Assembly (NCBI GenBank): GCA_021820785.1 | Contig: JAKADE010000180.1 | Location: 1 to 6,167, forward strand | DNA from: Pseudomonadota bacterium | GTDB lineage: Bacteria > Pseudomonadota > Gammaproteobacteria > Steroidobacterales > Steroidobacteraceae | DNA: 6,167 bases | Direction: 5' to 3' | Shown here: positions 1-6,167 of the stretch, one piece after another | How the letters are laid out: every line of letters starts with the position of its first letter | How positions within the stretch are numbered: the first letter of the stretch is position 1 | The notes under the pieces: model-generated | Told to the model about the DNA's origin: nothing | The model's input: the letters and a program-made list of their open reading frames with translations, nothing else | Database searches by the model: none | Position numbers and translations under genes: made by a program

Positions 1-933
1 ATGTGCGTCGTGGACCTCCAGGGCGAGGGCGTGCGGCCCTTCCTGCAGAAGATCTTCGCCAACGACGTCGGCAAGCTCACCGTCCCGGGCAAGGCGCTCT
101 ACGGGTGTCTGCTCAACGAGCGCGGCGGCGTCATCGACGATCTGATCGTGTACTACCTCGGCGAGCAGTGGTTCCGGGCCGTGGTCAATGCCGGGACGCG
201 CGACAAGGACCTGGCCTGGATGCGCCGCCATGCCGAGCCTCACGGCGTCACCGTGCGCGAGCGGACCGATCTGGCGATGCTCGCGGTGCAGGGCCCGGAG
301 GCACGTGCGCGCGTCGCGGGGCTGCTGCCGCCGGCGTTCGCCGAACGTGCGCTGGCGCTCGGTGCGTTCTTTGGCGGCGAGATCGGCCGCTGGTTCGTCG
401 CGCGCACCGGTTACACCGGCGAGGACGGCTTCGAGGTCATGGTGCCGGCCGAGGAGGCCGAGGCGCTGTGGCGCTCGCTCCTTGAGGCAGGCGTCGTGCC
501 CTGTGGTCTGGGCGCGCGCGACACGCTGCGCCTGGAGGCCGGCATGAACCTCTACGGCAGCGACATGGACGAGACCACCAACCCGCTGGAGTCCGGGCTC
601 GCCTGGACGGTGGCCATGAACACCCCGCGAGCCTTCATCGGCCGAGAGGCGCTCGAGGCCGCGCGCGCGCGCGGGCTGGAAGCGAAGCTCGTCGGACTGG
701 TGCTCGAGGAGCGCGGCGTGCTGCGCGCCCACCAGCGCGTGCTCGCGCCGGGTATCGGCGAGGGGCAGATCACCAGCGGCACGTTTTCCCCGACGCTCGA
801 GCGCTCCATCGCGCTCGCGCGCATCCCGATCGCCGCGCCCGATCAGGTGCAGGTCGAGGTGCGCGGCAAGCTGCTGGCCGCGCGCGTCGTCAAACCGCCC
901 TTCGTGCGGCACGGCAAGTCGCTGGTCGGCTGA
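1..933 (+). CDS. gcvT: Aminomethyltransferase, glycine cleavage system T-protein (5'-truncated by window edge)
   Basis: GcvT takes the aminomethyl group carried on lipoyl-GcvH, transfers the one-carbon unit to tetrahydrofolate to give 5,10-methylene-THF, and releases ammonia; it acts in the cytoplasm. The 310 visible residues match E. coli GcvT (from memory) from about residue 52 to the end. Visible blocks are the folate-site segment [11 protein letters not shown] (residues 42-52, with the conserved acidic pair), [10 protein letters not shown] (137-146), [16 protein letters not shown] (171-186), [10 protein letters not shown] (257-266) and the C-terminal [10 protein letters not shown] (298-307). 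The ATG at base 1 aligns with an internal Met, so it is very unlikely to be the start; about 50 residues precede the window. The stop is TGA at 931-933. It is followed by gcvH, gcvPA and gcvPB, which confirms the assignment against related folate-binding proteins such as YgfZ or sarcosine oxidase. A glycine riboswitch, if present, would lie upstream and cannot be seen. Confidence 0.97.
   Translation: MCVVDLQGEGVRPFLQKIFANDVGKLTVPGKALYGCLLNERGGVIDDLIVYYLGEQWFRAVVNAGTRDKDLAWMRRHAEPHGVTVRERTDLAMLAVQGPEARARVAGLLPPAFAERALALGAFFGGEIGRWFVARTGYTGEDGFEVMVPAEEAEALWRSLLEAGVVPCGLGARDTLRLEAGMNLYGSDMDETTNPLESGLAWTVAMNTPRAFIGREALEAARARGLEAKLVGLVLEERGVLRAHQRVLAPGIGEGQITSGTFSPTLERSIALARIPIAAPDQVQVEVRGKLLAARVVKPPFVRHGKSLVG
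660..673. repeat. (CG)7 alternating dinucleotide tract inside gcvT
   Basis: Fourteen bases alternate C and G without interruption. They encode part of an Ala-Arg-Ala-Arg-Gly stretch in a surface-type linker of GcvT that follows the conserved FIGREALE segment. Such tracts can slip during replication or sequencing. The reading frame is intact on both sides, so there is no sign of an error here. It is most simply a by-product of GC-rich Ala and Arg codons. Confidence 0.5.
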
Positions 934-1011
934 GCCGCGTACCGCCCGAGTGGCGCAGATCCATCGTCATCATCCATACACATCCCTCGATTCGACCCCA
1001 CGGAGCGTCGC
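934..1011 (+). other. gcvT-gcvH intergenic spacer with gcvH ribosome binding site
   Basis: This is the only sizeable spacer in the window (78 bp). Its central part, about 957-1000, is unusually poor in G and rich in CAT/CATC words compared with the surrounding coding DNA, so it should be weakly structured. No convincing -35/-10 pair or riboswitch fold is visible. The only hairpin seen is a 4-bp stem (943-946 with 952-955) with no T-run, so it is not a terminator. Readthrough from gcvT into gcvH is the simplest reading, though a weak internal promoter cannot be excluded by eye. Confidence 0.5.
1002..1005 (+). promoter_or_regulatory. gcvH ribosome binding site (GGAG)
   Basis: GGAG lies 6 bases upstream of the ATG at 1012, a standard Shine-Dalgarno position. 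It supports that start, which also gives the expected GcvH N-terminus. Confidence 0.65.
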
Positions 1012-1401
1012 ATGAGCAAGGTTCCTTCCGATCTCAAATACACGCGGACCCACGAATGGCTGCGGACGCTGCCCGACGGCACCGTCGAGGTCGGCATCAC
1101 CGACCACGCGCAGCATTCTCTCGGCGACCTGGTATTCGTCGAAGTGCCCGAGGCGGGCCGCAACGTGACCGCGGGCGAGCCGTTCGCCGTGGTCGAGTCG
1201 GTCAAAGCGGCCTCCGACGTCTATGCGCCGCTCAGCGGTGAAGTCACCGAGGGCAACGGTGCGCTCGCCGGGGCGCCCGAGACGCTCAACACCGATCCGT
1301 ATGGCGCCGGCTGGCTCGCCCGGCTGCGCCCCGCGGGGGCCCTGCCGGCGCTGCTCTCGCCGGCCGAATACGAGAAGCTCACGGCCGAGGAGGGCGACTG
1401 A
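1012..1401 (+). CDS. gcvH: Glycine cleavage system H-protein (lipoyl carrier)
   Basis: GcvH is the small cytoplasmic carrier whose lipoyl arm receives the aminomethyl group from the P-protein, passes it to GcvT, and is reoxidised by the L-protein. The 129-residue product has the normal family length. The N-terminus [12 protein letters not shown] (6-17) is typical. The lipoylation motif [14 protein letters not shown] (60-73) has the modified lysine at K65, the same position as in E. coli counting the initiator Met. The segments YGAGW and PAEYEKL near the C-terminus fit the family. The start is fixed by a GGAG 6 bases upstream. The stop TGA shares its last base with the ATG of gcvPA (TGATG at 1399-1403), so the two are probably translationally coupled. 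The protein needs lipoylation by LipB/LipA or LplA, not seen here. Octanoyl-transfer-only GcvH-like paralogues are an alternative, but the full gcv context argues for the true H-protein. Confidence 0.97.
   Translation: MSKVPSDLKYTRTHEWLRTLPDGTVEVGITDHAQHSLGDLVFVEVPEAGRNVTAGEPFAVVESVKAASDVYAPLSGEVTEGNGALAGAPETLNTDPYGAGWLARLRPAGALPALLSPAEYEKLTAEEGD
1387..1394 (+). promoter_or_regulatory. Strong gcvPA ribosome binding site inside the gcvH 3' end
   Basis: GAGGAGGG lies 6 bases upstream of the gcvPA ATG at 1401 and is embedded in the last codons of gcvH (Glu-Glu-Gly-Asp). With the one-base stop/start overlap it can support both new initiation and reinitiation. It is the best Shine-Dalgarno match noticed in the window and decides the gcvPA start. 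Confidence 0.75.
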
Positions 1402-2774
1402 TGGCATTCGTGCCGCATACCCGCGAGGACGTCGCCGCGATGCTCGAGGCCATCGGGGTTGATCGCCTCGAGCAGCTCTTCGAGGAGATTCCCGCCAACC
1501 TGCGTATCGGGGCGCTCGAGGGCGTGCCCGAGGCGCTCAACGAGATGCAGCTGGCGCGGCTGATGGGCGAGCGCTCGCGCCGCGACGGGCGGCCGCTGTG
1601 CTTCATCGGCGCCGGCGCGTACGAGCACCACATTCCCTCGGCGGTGTGGGCCCTGGCGACGCGCGGGGAGTTCTACAGCGCCTACACCCCCTACCAGGCA
1701 GAGGCCAGCCAGGGAACGCTGCAGCTGCTGTACGAATTCCAGAGCATGATGACGAGCCTGACGGGCATGGAGGTCTCCAACGCGTCGCTGTACGACGGCG
1801 GCAGCGCGCTCGCCGAGGCCGCGTTGATGGCCGTACGGGCCAACCGGCACTCGCGCTCGCAGCGCATTCTGGTGCCGCGCACCGTGCACCCCTATTACCG
1901 TCGCACCGCGCTCGCCATCGCCGGCAACCAGGGCGTGACGTTCGAAGAGGTGCCGTATTCGGCCGAAGCCGGCGGTACGGCGCTCGAGGCGCTCGAGCGC
2001 TACGCCGGTGAGGACATCACTGCGCTCGTCATCCAGCAGCCGAACGTGTTCGGCCGTCTCGAGGACGTGGACGCGCTCACCGATTGGGCGCATGCCCACA
2101 AGGCCCTCGTGGTGGCCGTGGTCAACCCGGTCTCCCTGGCGCTGCTGAAGCCGCCGGGCCAGTGGGGCCGCGAGGGCGCGGACATCGTGATCGGGGACGG
2201 TCAGCCGCTCGGCATTCCGCTGTCCTCCGGCGGGCCGTACTTCGGCTTCATGACCACGCGCATGGCGTACGTGCGCCAGATGCCGGGGCGCATCGTCGGG
2301 CGCACGGTGGATGCCGATGGCCGGCAGGGCTTCACGCTGACGCTGCAGGCGCGCGAGCAGCACATCCGCCGCGCCAAGGCCACCTCGAACATCTGCACCA
2401 ATCAGGGCCTGATGGTCACCGCGGCCACGATCCACCTCTCGCTGCTCGGCGCCGAGGGCCTGCGGCGCACCGCAGCCGTCTCGCATGCGCGCACCGGGGA
2501 GCTGTTGCAGGCCCTGACGGGCGTGCCCGGAGTGCGCCGGGTGTTCCCGCTGCCGGTGTTTCACGAGGCGGTGATCGGCCTCGATCGGCCGGTGGCGCCG
2601 CTGCTCGAGCGGCTCGCCGCGCGCGGCGTGCTCGGTGGCTGGGATCTCGCCGAACACTACCCGGAACTCGGCCACGCGCTGCTGGTGTGCGCCACCGAGA
2701 CCAAGACCCAAGAGGACATCGAGCGCTACGTGAGAGCGCTCGAGGAATGCCTGCGCGACGCGCAGGCCGCCTGA
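1401..2774 (+). CDS. gcvPA: Glycine dehydrogenase (decarboxylating) subunit 1, N-terminal half of split P-protein
   Basis: GcvPA pairs with GcvPB to form the PLP-dependent glycine decarboxylase, which releases CO2 from glycine and loads the aminomethyl group on lipoyl-GcvH. The 457-residue length is usual for the separate subunit. The N-terminus [18 protein letters not shown] (3-20) and EEIPANLR (28-35) are family hallmarks. Others are [15 protein letters not shown] (68-82), [14 protein letters not shown] (95-108), the [15 protein letters not shown] segment (265-279) and [20 protein letters not shown] (316-335). It has the fold type I aminotransferase fold but lacks the PLP-binding HK motif, which sits in GcvPB. 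The ATG overlaps the gcvH stop by one base and has a strong ribosome binding site. No frameshift is seen; conserved blocks run to the end. A fused gcvP, as in E. coli, is excluded by the TGA at 2772-2774. Confidence 0.97.
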   Translation: MAFVPHTREDVAAMLEAIGVDRLEQLFEEIPANLRIGALEGVPEALNEMQLARLMGERSRRDGRPLCFIGAGAYEHHIPSAVWALATRGEFYSAYTPYQAEASQGTLQLLYEFQSMMTSLTGMEVSNASLYDGGSALAEAALMAVRANRHSRSQRILVPRTVHPYYRRTALAIAGNQGVTFEEVPYSAEAGGTALEALERYAGEDITALVIQQPNVFGRLEDVDALTDWAHAHKALVVAVVNPVSLALLKPPGQWGREGADIVIGDGQPLGIPLSSGGPYFGFMTTRMAYVRQMPGRIVGRTVDADGRQGFTLTLQAREQHIRRAKATSNICTNQGLMVTAATIHLSLLGAEGLRRTAAVSHARTGELLQALTGVPGVRRVFPLPVFHEAVIGLDRPVAPLLERLAARGVLGGWDLAEHYPELGHALLVCATETKTQEDIERYVRALEECLRDAQAA

Positions 2775-2777
2775 TCC

Positions 2778-2784
2778 GAAGAGG
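2778..2784 (+). promoter_or_regulatory. gcvPB ribosome binding site (GAAGAGG)
   Basis: A purine-rich GAAGAGG lies in the 15-base gap between the gcvPA stop and the gcvPB ATG at 2790, with 5 bases of spacing. It supports 2790 as the start and shows that gcvPB is initiated separately and is not the product of a broken fused gcvP gene. Confidence 0.65.
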
Positions 2785-2789
2785 CTCCG

Positions 2790-4277
2790 ATGAGCACTGA
2801 ACGAACCAACCGCCTGGAAAAGCTGATTTTCGAGTACTCCGTGCCGGGCCGCGGCGCCGAGGACCAGTGGCCGAGTCCGCCGGCGGCGGCGAGCACGGCG
2901 GATCTGCCCGCCGCGCAGCTGCGCCGCACGCCTCCGCTGCTGCCCGAGGTGAGCGAGCTCGAGACCGTGCGTCACTTCACCCGGCTCTCGCAGCTGAACT
3001 TCTCGATCGACACGAACTTCTATCCGCTCGGTTCGTGCACGATGAAATACAACCCCAAGGCATGCAACCAGTACGCCATGCTGCCGGAATTTCTCGGCCG
3101 CCATCCCCTCGCGCCGGAATCCGCCGGCCAGGGCGTGCTCGAGTGCCTGTTCGAGCTGCAGGAGATGCTCAAGGCCGTCACCGGCATGCAGGCGGTGGCG
3201 CTGAGCCCGATGGCCGGCGCGCAGGGCGAGTACGCCGGTGTGGCCATGATCCGGGCCTATCACCGGGCGCGCGGTGACCTCGAGCGCAACGAGATCATCG
3301 TGCCGGAGGCGGCTCACGGCACCAATCCCGCCACCGCCACCATGTGCGGTTGCGTGGTGCGCGAAGTCCCGGTCGATGCCGACGGTGACGTCGATCTCGC
3401 CGCGCTCAAGGCCGCGGTTGGTCCCAAGACCGCCGGCATCATGCTCACCAACCCCTCGACGCTCGGGGTGTTCGAGCGGCGCATCGAGGAAGTGGCCCGC
3501 ACGGTGCACGCCGCCGGCGGGTTGCTTTACTACGATGGAGCCAACCTCAACGCCATCCTCGGCAAGGTCCGTCCCGGGGACATGGGCTTCGATGTCATTC
3601 ACGTCAATCTGCACAAGACCTTCTCCACCCCGCACGGCGGCGGCGGGCCGGGCGCAGGTCCCGTGGGCGTCGCAGCGCGGCTCGCGCCGTTCCTGCCGGT
3701 GCCGGTCGTGGCGCGCGAAGGCGAGCGGTACGTGTGGCAGACCGAGCGCGACCGGCCGCAGTCGATCGGGCGGCTCTCGACCTTCGCGGGCAACGTCGGG
3801 GTGCTGCTGCGCGCGTACATCTACATGCGCATGCTCGGCCGCGACGGCATGGCCAAGGTCGGCGAGTACTCGACGCTCAACGCGAACTACCTGCTCGCGC
3901 GCCTGACCCGTGCGGGCTTCGATGCCGCCTATCCGAAGCGGCGCGCCAGCCATGAGTTCATCGTCACCGTGAAGCGCCAGGCGCGCGAGCTCGGGGTGAC
4001 GGCGATGGACTTCGCCAAGCGGCTGCTCGATCATGGTCAGCATGCGCCGACCACGTATTTCCCGCTGCTGGTGCCGGAATGCCTGTTGATCGAGCCGACC
4101 GAGACGGAGAGCAAGGCCGCGCTCGATGCGTTCGTGGAGGCGATGGTGCAGATCCTCACCGAGGCGACGCAAGAACCCGAGCGGGTGCGCAGCGCTCCGC
4201 ATACCATGCCGGTACGGCGGCTCGACGACGTCCGGGCGGCCAAGCAGCTGGACCTGGCGTGGAAAGCGGCCCCGTAG
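2790..4277 (+). CDS. gcvPB: Glycine dehydrogenase (decarboxylating) subunit 2, C-terminal PLP-binding half of split P-protein
   Basis: GcvPB holds the cofactor of the two-subunit glycine decarboxylase. The 495-residue length is normal or slightly long for the family. The N-terminus [12 protein letters not shown] (10-21) and [20 protein letters not shown] (60-79) followed by [11 protein letters not shown] (80-90) are diagnostic. [11 protein letters not shown] (173-183) and [12 protein letters not shown] (247-258) form the PLP-site region. The Schiff-base lysine is K276 in [17 protein letters not shown] (272-288). C-terminal [21 protein letters not shown] (420-440) is conserved too. The end is an Ala/Arg-rich tail (about 465-495) without obvious motifs. 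The gene starts 15 bases after gcvPA and its last 19 bases overlap the proposed dgkA start in another frame. All visible catalytic segments are intact, so an active enzyme is expected. Confidence 0.97.
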   Translation: MSTERTNRLEKLIFEYSVPGRGAEDQWPSPPAAASTADLPAAQLRRTPPLLPEVSELETVRHFTRLSQLNFSIDTNFYPLGSCTMKYNPKACNQYAMLPEFLGRHPLAPESAGQGVLECLFELQEMLKAVTGMQAVALSPMAGAQGEYAGVAMIRAYHRARGDLERNEIIVPEAAHGTNPATATMCGCVVREVPVDADGDVDLAALKAAVGPKTAGIMLTNPSTLGVFERRIEEVARTVHAAGGLLYYDGANLNAILGKVRPGDMGFDVIHVNLHKTFSTPHGGGGPGAGPVGVAARLAPFLPVPVVAREGERYVWQTERDRPQSIGRLSTFAGNVGVLLRAYIYMRMLGRDGMAKVGEYSTLNANYLLARLTRAGFDAAYPKRRASHEFIVTVKRQARELGVTAMDFAKRLLDHGQHAPTTYFPLLVPECLLIEPTETESKAALDAFVEAMVQILTEATQEPERVRSAPHTMPVRRLDDVRAAKQLDLAWKAAP

Positions 4278-4645
4278 CGATCGAGCGGTACAAGCCCAGA
4301 GGCCTCAAGCGGCTGCTGCGCGCCTTTGGTGCGAGTGCCCGCGGGCTCTCGGGCGCATTTCGCGAGGAGGCGGCGTTTCGCCAGGAGCTGGCGTTCGCCG
4401 CGCTCGCCGTACCGCTGGCGCTGTGGCTCGGCCATGACGGCACCCAGCGGGCGCTGCTCGTCGCCCCGGTGCTGCTGATCCTGATCGTGGAGCTGATCAA
4501 CAGTGCCATCGAAGCGACCGTGGATCGGATCGGGCTCGAGCGGCATGCGCTCGCGGGTCTCGCCAAGGACATCGGCTCGGCCGCCGTGCTGATGTCGTTC
4601 GGACTGCTGGCGGTCGTGTGGTTGCTGGTGCTGCTGGGGCGCTAG
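4259..4645 (+). CDS. dgkA: Diacylglycerol kinase, integral membrane (DgkA/prokaryotic type)
   Basis: DgkA is a small inner-membrane kinase that phosphorylates diacylglycerol with MgATP to give phosphatidic acid, recycling lipid left over from envelope glucan or LPS modification. From the GTG at 4259 the product is 128 residues, close to the 122 of E. coli. An amphipathic N-terminal helix (about 14-35) precedes three membrane helices at about 44-58, 64-85 and 107-127. Catalytic residues align with E. coli at a constant offset: E37 and E43 in EEAAFRQE, E78, N81 and E85 in [14 protein letters not shown], and K103 and D104 in [14 protein letters not shown] 4259 is the only plausible start that keeps the normal length; no ATG, GTG or TTG follows before the conserved region. 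Its Shine-Dalgarno is weak (GGA at 4250-4252), so coupling to gcvPB, which it overlaps by 19 bases, is likely. The ATG at 4079 would add 60 residues that are merely out-of-frame gcvPB. Confidence 0.93.
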   Translation: MESGPVAIERYKPRGLKRLLRAFGASARGLSGAFREEAAFRQELAFAALAVPLALWLGHDGTQRALLVAPVLLILIVELINSAIEATVDRIGLERHALAGLAKDIGSAAVLMSFGLLAVVWLLVLLGR

Positions 4646-4649
4646 CGCA

Positions 4650-6167
4650 ATGTCATCCGGGGGGACGATGCGAGTGCTGCGAGTGATCTGTCTGTCCGTG
4701 CTCACGCTGACGGCAGGCCCGGCTGCCCTGGCCGCTGCCCCTGCCGCACCGCCGGCGCATCCGCCCCTGCCGACGGCCGTGGCGGCCCACCTGGCGCGCC
4801 AGGCGGCGGCGCTCGAGTCCAATCCGACCTGGGCCGCAACGCTCGCGCGCATCGCCAGCAGCGTGGTGGCGATCAATTTCAACCAGGATCGGGCCTTCGA
4901 CACCGACGTGAACGAAACGGCGGAGGCGACCGGCTTCGTGGTCGACGCCAAGCGCGGCATCATCCTCACCAACCGTCACGTGGTGACGCCCGGGCCGGTC
5001 ACGGCGACCGCCACGTTCCTCGACCGGGAACAGATCCCGATCTACCCGATCTACCGCGACCCGGTGCACGACTTCGGCTTCTACCGCTTCGATCCGAAGA
5101 AGCTGCGCTACATCCACCCCAAGGCGCTGAAGCTCGATCCGGCCGGCGCCCGGGTCGGGCGCGAGATCCGCGTGATCGGCAACAACGCCGGGGAGCAGCT
5201 GTCGATTCTCGCCGGTACGCTCGCGCGCCTGCATCGCCGCGCGCCGTACTACGGGTTCGGCAACTACAACGACTTCAACACCTTCTACCTGCAGGCCGCC
5301 TCGGGGACCTCCGGCGGCTCCTCCGGCTCCCCGGTCATCGACATCCGCGGCAACGTCGTGGCCCTCAATGCCGGCGGGGCGAGCAATGCCGCCTCGAGCT
5401 TCTATCTGCCGCTCGCACCCGTACAGCGGGCACTGCGGCTGATCCAGCAGGGCAAGCCGGTCACGCGCGGCACGCTCTACACCGTCTTTCACTACATCCC
5501 GTTCGATGAGCTCGAACGACTCGGTCTGCCGCGGCCGGTCGAGACCGCGGTGCGCAAAGCGTTCCCGCAGCGCACCGGCATGCTCGTGGTGAGCACCGTG
5601 CTCGGCGGCTCGCCGAGCGCGCGGGTGCTGCAGCCCGGGGACATCCTGGTGCGCCTCGATGGGCATTACGTGACGACCTTCGAGCCGCTCGAGCACATCC
5701 TCGATGCCGAGGTGGGTCGCCAGGTCACCGTGCAGGTCGAACGCGGCGGTCACGAGATCACGGTCCACCTGCCGGTCGGGGATCTCAATGCGCTCGCCCC
5801 GAGCGCCTACGTGCAGTTCGGCAACGCGGTGGTGAACACACTCTCGTACGAGATGGCGCTGCAGCTGAATGTGCCGCCGCGCGGGGTGTGGGTGGCCAAT
5901 CCCGGCTTCGTGTTCGGCGCCGCCGGCGTGCCGCGCGGGGCGGTGATCCACGACATCGATTCCTGGCCGATCGACAACCTGCAGGATTTCCGCCGCGCAC
6001 TTGCGCGGCTCGCCGACGGCGAGTACGCCACCGTGCGCTTCACCCTCGCCAGTGATCCGAACAGCACGCAGCTCGCCTACTTCCGCATGGACCGGCGCTG
6101 GTTCCCGGCCGAGTACTGCGTGCGCAACGACACGCTCGGCATCTGGCCGTGCACGCCGCTGCCGCCG
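4650..6167 (+). CDS. Secreted HtrA-like serine protease with PDZ domains, Nma111/DEG7-type (3'-truncated by window edge)
   Basis: A trypsin-fold S1C protease, predicted to be exported and to degrade or sense misfolded envelope proteins. The frame is open for 506 codons to the window edge with no stop. Residues 7-28 look like a Sec signal peptide (MRVLR, hydrophobic core, ALA at 26-28); there is no lipobox. An Ala/Pro linker follows. The protease domain spans about 58-265: catalytic H110 in TNRHVV, D141 in DPVHDFGFYRFDP, and S225 in GGSSGSPVID. PDZ1 lies at about 273-380 (QPGDILVRLDG) and PDZ2 at about 385-480, ending in RNDTLGIW (492-499). The motifs GFVVDAKRGIILTNRHVV, IPIYRDPVHDFGF-like, YNDFNT and GGSSGSPV match eukaryotic Nma111/DEG7 rather than DegP, whose serine motif is GNSGG. 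Start: ATG 4650 is 4 bases after dgkA with GGGG at 4636-4639; ATG 4668 (six codons later, preceded by a G-run at 4659-4664) gives a cleaner signal peptide and avoids TCA, a codon otherwise absent from most of this gene. The start is uncertain; the family call is from memory of the sequences. Confidence 0.9.
   Translation, partial: MSSGGTMRVLRVICLSVLTLTAGPAALAAAPAAPPAHPPLPTAVAAHLARQAAALESNPTWAATLARIASSVVAINFNQDRAFDTDVNETAEATGFVVDAKRGIILTNRHVVTPGPVTATATFLDREQIPIYPIYRDPVHDFGFYRFDPKKLRYIHPKALKLDPAGARVGREIRVIGNNAGEQLSILAGTLARLHRRAPYYGFGNYNDFNTFYLQAASGTSGGSSGSPVIDIRGNVVALNAGGASNAASSFYLPLAPVQRALRLIQQGKPVTRGTLYTVFHYIPFDELERLGLPRPVETAVRKAFPQRTGMLVVSTVLGGSPSARVLQPGDILVRLDGHYVTTFEPLEHILDAEVGRQVTVQVERGGHEITVHLPVGDLNALAPSAYVQFGNAVVNTLSYEMALQLNVPPRGVWVANPGFVFGAAGVPRGAVIHDIDSWPIDNLQDFRRALARLADGEYATVRFTLASDPNSTQLAYFRMDRRWFPAEYCVRNDTLGIWPCTPLPP

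Noticed and set aside
1..3. ATG at the first base as the gcvT start
   Set aside because: Alignment with E. coli GcvT places this Met at about residue 52; the family N-terminus is missing, so the gene is cut by the window edge.
943..955. Small inverted repeat CGCC/GGCG after gcvT
   Set aside because: Only four base pairs with no U-tract; too weak for a terminator or attenuator.
1221..4202. A 993-codon open frame on the minus strand across gcvH, gcvPA and gcvPB
   Set aside because: It lies in exact codon register with gcvPA and gcvPB, where antisense stops correspond to the sense codons TTA, CTA and TCA. These are simply unused in this GC-rich coding bias. The translation is His/Arg/Gly-rich with no recognisable domain.
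4079..4258. A longer DgkA beginning at ATG 4079
   Set aside because: The extra 60 residues are an out-of-frame reading of conserved gcvPB sequence and lie outside the DgkA family; the GTG at 4259 gives normal length.
4639..4648. Ten-base perfect palindrome GCGCTAGCGC over the dgkA stop codon
   Set aside because: It has no loop and no following T-run, so it is not an intrinsic terminator, and a palindrome this short is expected by chance in GC-rich DNA.
4037..4972. A 311-codon minus-strand open frame opposite dgkA and the gene ends
   Set aside because: It covers three plus-strand genes with strong motifs, has low-complexity Ala/Arg/Ser composition, and matches no recognised family.
4653..5951. 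A 432-codon minus-strand open frame opposite the protease gene
   Set aside because: Same codon-register shadow effect; composition dominated by Arg, His, Gly and Val with no domain, while the plus strand encodes a clear protease.

Overview
The window carries one strand of tightly packed, co-directional genes and looks like a piece of a single operon from a GC-rich Gram-negative bacterium. Codons overwhelmingly end in G or C. A gammaproteobacterial origin is likely but not proven: GcvT, GcvH and DgkA align closely, from memory, with the E. coli proteins, and the last gene encodes an exported protease with a Sec signal peptide. No RNA gene, insertion sequence, CRISPR array, origin or attachment site was seen.

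Layout. Positions 1-933 hold the 3' part of gcvT (T-protein, aminomethyltransferase); about 50 N-terminal residues lie before the window. After a 78-bp spacer come gcvH (1012-1401, lipoyl carrier), gcvPA (1401-2774) and gcvPB (2790-4277), the two separately encoded halves of glycine decarboxylase (P-protein). dgkA (4259-4645, diacylglycerol kinase) begins inside the end of gcvPB. A secreted HtrA-like serine protease starts at 4650, only 4 bases after dgkA, and runs off the right edge without a stop. No stretch over 300 bases lacks a gene.

How the genes work together. GcvPA/GcvPB decarboxylate glycine and load the aminomethyl group on the lipoyl arm of GcvH. GcvT transfers the one-carbon unit to tetrahydrofolate and releases ammonia. 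The L-protein (lipoamide dehydrogenase) needed to reoxidise GcvH is not in the window. dgkA and the protease belong to envelope lipid recycling and probably envelope protein quality control; they have no evident biochemical link to glycine cleavage, and the spacing suggests shared transcription only.

The most notable item is the protease. It does not resemble ordinary DegP/DegQ. Motif by motif it matches the eukaryotic Nma111 (yeast nuclear HtrA) / plant DEG7 family, yet it has a bacterial export signal and exactly two cysteines in the visible mature part. The visible 506 codons correspond to the first half (protease, PDZ1, PDZ2) of that roughly 1000-residue family, so a degenerate second half may follow beyond the window.
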